Of a stretch of DNA of 64,000 nucleotides, positions 59,272 through 64,000 are shown piece after piece (the stretch's first letter is position 1; every line of letters begins with the position of its first letter). The notes below the pieces were generated by a model. The model had not been told where the DNA came from. It saw only the letters and a list, made by a program, of their open reading frames with translations, and searched no databases. Source of the stretch: Kibdelosporangium aridum (GTDB lineage: Bacteria > Actinomycetota > Actinomycetes > Mycobacteriales > Pseudonocardiaceae); the NCBI RefSeq assembly GCF_900176515.1, contig NZ_FWXV01000004.1:620001-684000 (forward strand), in the 5' to 3' direction. Position numbers and translations under genes: made by a program.

Positions 59272-60632
59272 TGAAGCGCTTAGTCGTCGCTGTCATCGCG
59301 GGCCTGGTCGCTCTGGCCGCGCCCGCGGTGGCCGCGGAGCCTCAGATCCAGCACCACGAAGGGGAAATCGGCGGGGTCAAGTACCGCGTCGAGGTTCCGT
59401 CCAACTGGAACGGCACGCTTCTGCTCTACAGCCACGGGTACTACCCGTACCCGTCGGCTCCGCCGGAGCCATTGCTCGCCAACCGGCTCTATGACACGCC
59501 GGAGTGGTTGCTGCGGAACGGTTTCGCGCTGGCCGCGTCCGATTTCGAAGGACTCTACGGCTTGGCGATCGAACCGGCGTTGCGGGACCAGATCGCGTTG
59601 CTGGACTGGTTCGAGGCCAACGTCGGCAAGCCGCGCCGGACAATCGCGACCGGCACCTCGATGGGTGGTGGAATCGCGACGCAGCTCGCCGAACGCAACC
59701 CGGGCCGGTTCGCCGGTGTGCTGGCGATGTGCGGGGAGTACGACCCGCAAGGCACGTGGAACAACGCGCTCGACATCACCTTCACGGTGAAAACCCTGCT
59801 GGCCGAGGGGCGGGACATCGACCTCGTGAAGGCCCGCGACCCGGCAGCCAGCAGCGAGGCGTTGAAGAACGCCGTGCTCGGCGCGCAGAACGACGACAAA
59901 GGGCGCGCGAGGATCGCGTTGGCCGCGGCCTTCGGCAACATCCCTGGCTGGTACAGCCCGCACGAGCCGGAGCCGGCGGACAAGATCGCCGACCAAGCGA
60001 AGTGGATCTACGGCGCCTACGTCTGGGGTATGGGACCGCAGGGCGGCCGGGAGGACTTGGAACGGCGCGCGGGCGGCAACCCGTCCTTCAACATCGGCGT
60101 CGACTACCGCCGTCTGCTCAGCAAGTCCTTCCTCCGCGACGAGGTCAAGAAGGCCTACGAAGCCGCTGGCCTCAACCTCGACGAGGACTTGGACAAGCTG
60201 GCGAAGGCGCCACGCATCGCGCCGGATCCCCGTGCGCTGGCCTACATGTACCGCTACACCGTTCCCAGTGGACGGATGCCCGTCCCGATGGTGACGCTGC
60301 ACAGCACAGGTGACGGCGGCGCGGTCGCCGACCAAGTACGGTGGTACGCCGAAGAAGTCGACCGTCCTGACCGGATCCGGCAGCTGTTTGTCGGCCGCGG
60401 TGGACACTGTGGATTCAGTGCCGCCGAGGAACTGACAGCACTGAAGACGTTGTTGCACAAGGTGGACACTGGTCGCTGGCCCGACACCGCTCCGGCGAAG
60501 CTCAACGCCGCGGCGGCCTCGTACGGCAGCACTTACCAGAACGTGCTCTTCCTGGACACCTTTACTGACAAGGAAATGACGCCGGCGTTCACCACGTTCA
60601 CGCCACCGAAGCCGCTCCGGCCTTCACACTAG
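59271..60632 (+). CDS. Secreted alpha/beta hydrolase
   Basis: 453 aa. Signal peptide of about 21 residues ending AVAA. Alpha/beta hydrolase core: LLLYSHGYYPYPSAP (oxyanion loop), TIATGTSMGGGIATQLAERN (nucleophile elbow G-T-S-M-G), TLHSTGDGGAVADQVRW (probable acid) and FVGRGGHCGFSAAEE (catalytic His). A large cap domain lies between residues 170 and 330. It may be an esterase or a peptidase of the tannase/feruloyl type; substrate unknown. The ATG overlaps the stop of the ArsR fusion gene. Confidence 0.82.
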   Translation: MKRLVVAVIAGLVALAAPAVAAEPQIQHHEGEIGGVKYRVEVPSNWNGTLLLYSHGYYPYPSAPPEPLLANRLYDTPEWLLRNGFALAASDFEGLYGLAIEPALRDQIALLDWFEANVGKPRRTIATGTSMGGGIATQLAERNPGRFAGVLAMCGEYDPQGTWNNALDITFTVKTLLAEGRDIDLVKARDPAASSEALKNAVLGAQNDDKGRARIALAAAFGNIPGWYSPHEPEPADKIADQAKWIYGAYVWGMGPQGGREDLERRAGGNPSFNIGVDYRRLLSKSFLRDEVKKAYEAAGLNLDEDLDKLAKAPRIAPDPRALAYMYRYTVPSGRMPVPMVTLHSTGDGGAVADQVRWYAEEVDRPDRIRQLFVGRGGHCGFSAAEELTALKTLLHKVDTGRWPDTAPAKLNAAAASYGSTYQNVLFLDTFTDKEMTPAFTTFTPPKPLRPSH

Positions 60633-61735
60633 GCGTGGCCGCCGACTGTGACCGGACCATACGTCACAGTCGGTGTGGCGCCGATGATCTGGCCAACGCG
60701 CTGAGCTTGTTCGTCAAGCTCGGCCCGTTGCCTTTTGGTCAGCTTCACCAACGATTCCACGGTGATGTCGACCCGGCGCCCGGACTTGCGTTGGTGCCAC
60801 AGCCCGGCGACCGTGCCGTTCACGATCAGGTTCTGGAAATTGGCCCGCATCACCCGGTCCTTGGCCTTGCCGGGATACAGCAACGACGGCGGCTGATTGC
60901 CCACACGATACGAGTAACCGTCGAAATAAGGCAGCAACCGCACGCATTCGGTGACTTCAGGCACGGCCAAATCGCCGGGCAGCACCCACGCTGGCTCACC
61001 TTCGACCTCGACCTGTTCGAGCTCGATCGACGCGAACACCTCGGCCGCCCACTTGATCGGCGCGTTCAGCCAATGCGCGAACCTTTGCGGCGTCGAGGGT
61101 CCGTACGCCCGCAGGTAGCTCCGCACAACGTGCTCAAGCGACTGCCGCGTGGGAGCCGGTGTGACGCCTGGGTTGGTGTACGTGATCTTGCGACCCTTGT
61201 TGGCACCGAAGGCAAGCACACCACGGACAGCGGCCAGATGAGTCACCGTCCGCCAACGCGGCCAGAGATCTTGGAACGCGGGCATGACCCAGTCGCCTGC
61301 CCACGGCCCGGCCAGCTCGACGAGCGCTTCGGTGAGCTCGTCGACGGTCAACTCCTTGCCGTCGAGCGCCTTGCCGATCGCCGCGAACACTGTTTCGGTC
61401 TGCTCGTCGGTCATCCGCACGTTCTCGTCCCACGGACTCGGCCCCGGTGGAACCGCGGACAACGCACCAAGCCACAGCGGCAACTCCGAAGCGGGCAGGA
61501 GATGAACAGTGCCGCGCTGGCCGAACGTCTTCACCAGATCGGGCGCCTGCTGCACGTCCGCCCGCGTCGCCCCGTCCAGCCGCAGCGCGATACCCAGTTC
61601 CGCGGCCGACTGGACCTGCGCGTGCGTCCCGGCCATCGCGCTGACGACATCGACCGGCTGGCCAGCCAAGGGGACGCTCAACCCGTGCCGTGCAAGTCGT
61701 CGGGCGCAGACGTCAGTCCAAGAGAAGCGGTGCAT
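60629..61735 (-). CDS. AlkZ-like winged-helix DNA glycosylase family protein
   Basis: 368 aa of the winged helix DNA-binding (HTH_42/AlkZ) family: FSWTDVCARRLARHGLSV at the start, TFGQRGTVHLLPASELPLWL, LPYFDGYSYRVGN and YPGKAKDRVMRANFQNLIV. AlkZ/YcaQ proteins excise crosslinked or alkylated bases. The ATG at 61735 matches the family's start. A perfect LexA box lies 121 bp upstream, supporting a DNA-repair role and damage induction. The 3' end shares its last 4 bp with the convergent hydrolase gene. Confidence 0.8.
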   Translation of the reverse strand: MHRFSWTDVCARRLARHGLSVPLAGQPVDVVSAMAGTHAQVQSAAELGIALRLDGATRADVQQAPDLVKTFGQRGTVHLLPASELPLWLGALSAVPPGPSPWDENVRMTDEQTETVFAAIGKALDGKELTVDELTEALVELAGPWAGDWVMPAFQDLWPRWRTVTHLAAVRGVLAFGANKGRKITYTNPGVTPAPTRQSLEHVVRSYLRAYGPSTPQRFAHWLNAPIKWAAEVFASIELEQVEVEGEPAWVLPGDLAVPEVTECVRLLPYFDGYSYRVGNQPPSLLYPGKAKDRVMRANFQNLIVNGTVAGLWHQRKSGRRVDITVESLVKLTKRQRAELDEQAQRVGQIIGATPTVTYGPVTVGGHA

Positions 61736-61855
61736 AAGGCCAAGGTAGAACCTATTCAGGCCACTTCCTGGCCGCTTTTGAATTGATCTTGCCGAATCGA
61801 TCACCGTACGTGAGAAGTTCGCCTGAATCCGAACTCGTATTCATCGGCGGTATAA

Positions 61856-61871
61856 TCGAACATATGTTCGA
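61856..61871. promoter_or_regulatory. Perfect LexA (SOS) box
   Basis: TCGAACATATGTTCGA is a 16-bp perfect palindrome identical to the actinobacterial SOS consensus TCGAAC-N4-GTTCGA. It lies 121 bp upstream of the AlkZ-like gene (minus strand) and abuts a plus-strand TATAAT. The repressor is encoded in the same window at 21771-22415. Confidence 0.85.
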
Positions 61872-61935
61872 CGCATCGACGATCATGCATGAACGATTAC
61901 GAAGACGTCTCACGCAGGGGTCGAATTTCACCTGA
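61864..61935 (+). CDS. 23-codon ORF starting inside the SOS box
   Basis: ATG 61864 to TGA 61933-61935, with a second in-frame ATG at 61885. The peptide (MFDASTIMHERLRRRLTQGS plus three residues) is basic in the middle. It is directly downstream of a TATAAT and would be leaderless or nearly so. It may be an SOS-induced micropeptide or chance; nothing supports translation except position. Confidence 0.25.
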   Translation: MFDASTIMHERLRRRLTQGSNFT

Positions 61936-62321
61936 TCGAGGCCCTGACCTCGCGTTCAGTCCTCTCTGGACATCGGTGACCTGCGCCGGTGTGTGACCGT
62001 TGGCTGAGCCGATCGGGGGATTGCCCGTCAGCTAGACTCTGACGAGCCCGTGACTTGCCGCACCAAGGGTGAGCATAGGTCGGTCGGGCGGGTGAACTCC
62101 GCAGGATGTTGGGCGAATTGGGTGGTCATTGCATACGGACGCCTCCCGCCACCCCATCATGGGGGGTGGTCATACACACGCCGCCCAGGCCGCCCGGCAG
62201 GAGGTCGAACTGGATCTACGGTGCGTTCGCTGCCCACTACACCTCGTGAAGCCGACATGTTCTACTCGATAGGCACAGCGGGACCCGGTTCCGCTTCGCT
62301 CGTCGTATTTGGGAGTTCGAG

Positions 62322-62591
62322 ATGATGACGGCCCTGATCACCCTCGCTCAAGACCCGAAGGGCCTGGGCACAGGCGGGGTCCGCGAATGGATCCTCAACA
62401 ACCTGGTGCCATTGCTGCTGCTCGCGGTCGCGCTACTGCTGTTGTGGCTCGGCGGCGGCAAGGGCGACAACGCCGGTGTCATGCGCAGGCTCGGCGGTGT
62501 CGTCATCGCGCTCGCGATCATCGGTCTGGCGGTCACCACCAGTGCCGGTCAGGACATCGGCGAATGGATCGCCAGTTTGTTCCGGGCCTGA
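62322..62591 (+). CDS. Small two-helix membrane protein (secretion/conjugation cluster)
   Basis: 89 aa with two transmembrane helices (LNNLVPLLLLAVALLLLWLG and GGVVIALAIIGLAVTTSAG) joined by a Gly/Lys loop. The size and pattern resemble VirB2/TcpE-like pilin-type or small Trb proteins that begin actinobacterial conjugation-like operons. It is 4 bp upstream of another membrane protein gene and followed by an ATPase-like gene, so it probably belongs to the same complex. ATG 62322; ATG 62325 also possible. Confidence 0.6.
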   Translation: MMTALITLAQDPKGLGTGGVREWILNNLVPLLLLAVALLLLWLGGGKGDNAGVMRRLGGVVIALAIIGLAVTTSAGQDIGEWIASLFRA

Positions 62592-62595
62592 TCGC

Positions 62596-63042
62596 GTGCG
62601 GATTCGTACAGACGACGAGGTATACCGCGTCGACGCGGTGTGGCTCGGGCCGCCGAAGGCGACGTTCCCTTGGCGCGCCCGTTACGTCGCATGGGGTGTC
62701 GGCGTCGTCGTTTTCCTCATCACCATGACCGTCGAGCGATGGATGGGTATCGGCTTCGGTTTCTTCAGCACCGGGTGGGCACTGGTCATCACCGTGCTGA
62801 TTACCCGTTTCATCTGCTCCCGAATCAGCCATGAGCGTCCTCTTGGTGCTGTGCTCGCGATGTGGAGCCGCGAACTCACCGCACCACGGGAGACCAGCGC
62901 CGGACAGGGCGGCGCGGTCAGTGCGACCCGCGTGAGGGTGAACGCTCAACGGCCGCGGCCGAAAATCAAGAAGCGTGGCCGCGTGAAAGAACACAGGCGG
63001 GAGGTCAGCGGTGTTCGCACGCCGACGCAAGCCCGGGCCTGA
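62596..63042 (+). CDS. PrgI/SCO6880-like membrane protein of secretion cluster
   Basis: 148 aa. A short N-terminal strand (VRIRTDDEVYRVDAVWLGPP), two helices (YVAWGVGVVVFLITMTVE, FFSTGWALVITVLITRFI) and a basic Pro/Arg/Lys-rich C-terminal tail. The small two-helix protein before an ATPase gene is the PrgI position of Gram-positive type IV secretion clusters. GTG 62596 is the natural start; its 3' end overlaps the next gene by 32 bp. Assignment rests on topology and context. Confidence 0.5.
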   Translation: MRIRTDDEVYRVDAVWLGPPKATFPWRARYVAWGVGVVVFLITMTVERWMGIGFGFFSTGWALVITVLITRFICSRISHERPLGAVLAMWSRELTAPRETSAGQGGAVSATRVRVNAQRPRPKIKKRGRVKEHRREVSGVRTPTQARA

Positions 63043-64000
63043 TCGGGCCGAGCGGGATCAGGCGAGGCAGCCACACCCGTTCGACCCACCACCAGTGCCC
63101 CAGCACCAACCCCAGCCCCAGCCGCGCCAGCAGCGAGCGCTGCCACCGGCGCCGGGCTACGAGGCGCCGCCACCGCGGCATCGGCACAGGGCCAGTGGGC
63201 ACGGCAGCAACTTCATGCCCCCGCCACCGGCCACCAAGGCCGGGCGCAAGGCGCAGGCCAAGGCCGCGGCCAAACGCAACCGCAGGCTGCCCGGCGAACA
63301 GGGCATTCCGCAGTACACGCCGGAGATCATGGCCCGCAGCATCGATGGGCATCTGCTGCGCACAGGCACGGACGTGTACGCGTGGTACCGGCTGGCGCCG
63401 CAGCGTTGGTCGTTCCGCAGCGACTCGCAACGCCAGGACCTGATCGCGGCCATCGCCGGCCAGTACGCGGAGTTGCATGGCCGATGGCTGCACCTGCGCG
63501 TGACCGCGCGGCCGTATCCGATCCGGATGTGGGCCGAGGCGCACGTGCACAACGCTGTCGGTCGTTTGCCGGATGTTCCTGGCGCGCTGTCGTTCGACGA
63601 TTACCTCGTGGGCGAGCAGCAGCAGCTGATGGGCCGTTCGATGGCCGAGAAAGAGGTCTATCTCGGCGTCCAGGTGCAGACGCGCAACATGGTGGACAGG
63701 GCGGTCGAACGGGCCGCCCCATTGCTGCGCAAGATCTTCCCTGACGCGGTGGACGCCGAACTGGTCGCGCTGGACAGCGAGGTCGAGCACCTCGACCAGG
63801 TGATGGGCTCGGCTGGACTGGAAGGCCGGCCTGCCACGGCCGAGGAAATGTCCTGGCTGATGCACCGGTCCTGCTCCCTGGGCCTGCCCGCGCCGCGCAA
63901 CATGCCGGCCGTGCCGGGCGCCGCGTGGGAGCCGGAGGATCTGGCCAGCTTCACCGACGCGGCGGACTTCCACCAGGACCCGTACTCGCCGACTGTGACC
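63011..64000 (+). CDS. VirB4/TraC-like ATP-binding protein, N-terminal part (runs off window)
   Basis: Open from GTG 63011 (preceded by GGCGGGAGG) to the window end, 330 codons without a stop. The first ~90 residues are Pro/Gln/Arg-rich and disordered. The folded part begins at QGIPQYTPEIMARSIDGHLL and continues through LRVTARPYPIRMWAEAHVHN and VEHLDQVMGSAGL. It resembles the N-terminal domain of actinobacterial ATP/GTP-binding proteins of conjugation-type systems. The Walker motifs would lie beyond the window, so the ATPase call is provisional. Confidence 0.55.
   Translation, partial: MFARRRKPGPDRAERDQARQPHPFDPPPVPQHQPQPQPRQQRALPPAPGYEAPPPRHRHRASGHGSNFMPPPPATKAGRKAQAKAAAKRNRRLPGEQGIPQYTPEIMARSIDGHLLRTGTDVYAWYRLAPQRWSFRSDSQRQDLIAAIAGQYAELHGRWLHLRVTARPYPIRMWAEAHVHNAVGRLPDVPGALSFDDYLVGEQQQLMGRSMAEKEVYLGVQVQTRNMVDRAVERAAPLLRKIFPDAVDAELVALDSEVEHLDQVMGSAGLEGRPATAEEMSWLMHRSCSLGLPAPRNMPAVPGAAWEPEDLASFTDAADFHQDPYSPTVT

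Larger units (their letters stand above)
61736..62321. other. 586-bp intergenic region with SOS box and small hairpin
   Basis: No standard-size gene. It contains the LexA box at 61856-61871, a TATAAT at 61851-61856 on the plus strand, a 23-codon ORF, and near 62149-62169 a hairpin CCACCCC/GGGGTGG with a 7-nt loop, which may belong to the leader of the downstream membrane-protein operon. The frame at 62050-62325 looks like noise. Confidence 0.5.

Overview
The window is high-GC actinobacterial chromosome, most like a member of the Pseudonocardiaceae (Amycolatopsis/Kibdelosporangium/Lentzea type). The evidence is GTG/TTG starts with ATGA/GTGA overlaps, an AdnAB helicase-nuclease, an EspG/PPE-like/DUF3558 ESX module, F420-type oxidoreductases and an actinobacterial LexA box. 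Two stretches have the gene content of Mycobacterium tuberculosis loci: adnA-adnB-kch...nudC resembles Rv3202c-Rv3199c, and cobD-SURF1-LMW phosphatase-cobC-nif3-Zn ribbon-RNase H resembles Rv2236c-Rv2228c. This is from memory of gene order, not alignment.

Layout. (1) 1-12974 is a surface polysaccharide locus. On the plus strand are a spherulin-4-like hydrolase, a nucleotide-sugar dehydrogenase, an epimerase and a PelA-type GH114 hydrolase. Converging on them across a perfect 18-bp hairpin is a six-gene minus operon: two PelA-type deacetylases, a PelF-type glycosyltransferase, a polytopic membrane protein in the PelG position, a nucleotidyltransferase and an epimerase. I read this as a divergent Gram-positive Pel-like system. 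(2) 13628-21615: adnA, adnB, a DoxX protein and a K+ channel. (3) 21771-32575: lexA, two tandem zinc metallopeptidases, DUF2207, an M16 protease pair, nudC, a PPOX/F420 enzyme, gntK and two PH-domain membrane proteins. (4) 32715-35749: a four-gene ESX-associated cluster. (5) 36215-43055: a three-gene SMC-like Wadjet module (jetA, jetB, jetC) with no adjacent jetD nuclease gene. (6) 43132-52420: the conserved cobD-to-RNase H block, interrupted by a GH18 chitinase and a TIGR04222 protein. (7) 52389-54366: a flavin monooxygenase divergent from a TetR regulator. (8) 54367-55336: degenerate tandem repeats, then the RNase P RNA gene (minus). (9) 55485-61735: small redox, regulator and hydrolase genes and an AlkZ-like winged-helix gene whose upstream region carries a perfect LexA box. 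(10) 62322-64000: the start of a conjugation/secretion-like cluster, running off the window.

No tRNA, CRISPR array, intact insertion sequence or prophage was seen. The most notable points are the Pel-like locus, the jetD-less Wadjet module, the SOS box near the AlkZ-like gene, and a strongly over-represented in-frame palindrome TCCACWGTGGA. Several convergent gene pairs overlap at their tails.
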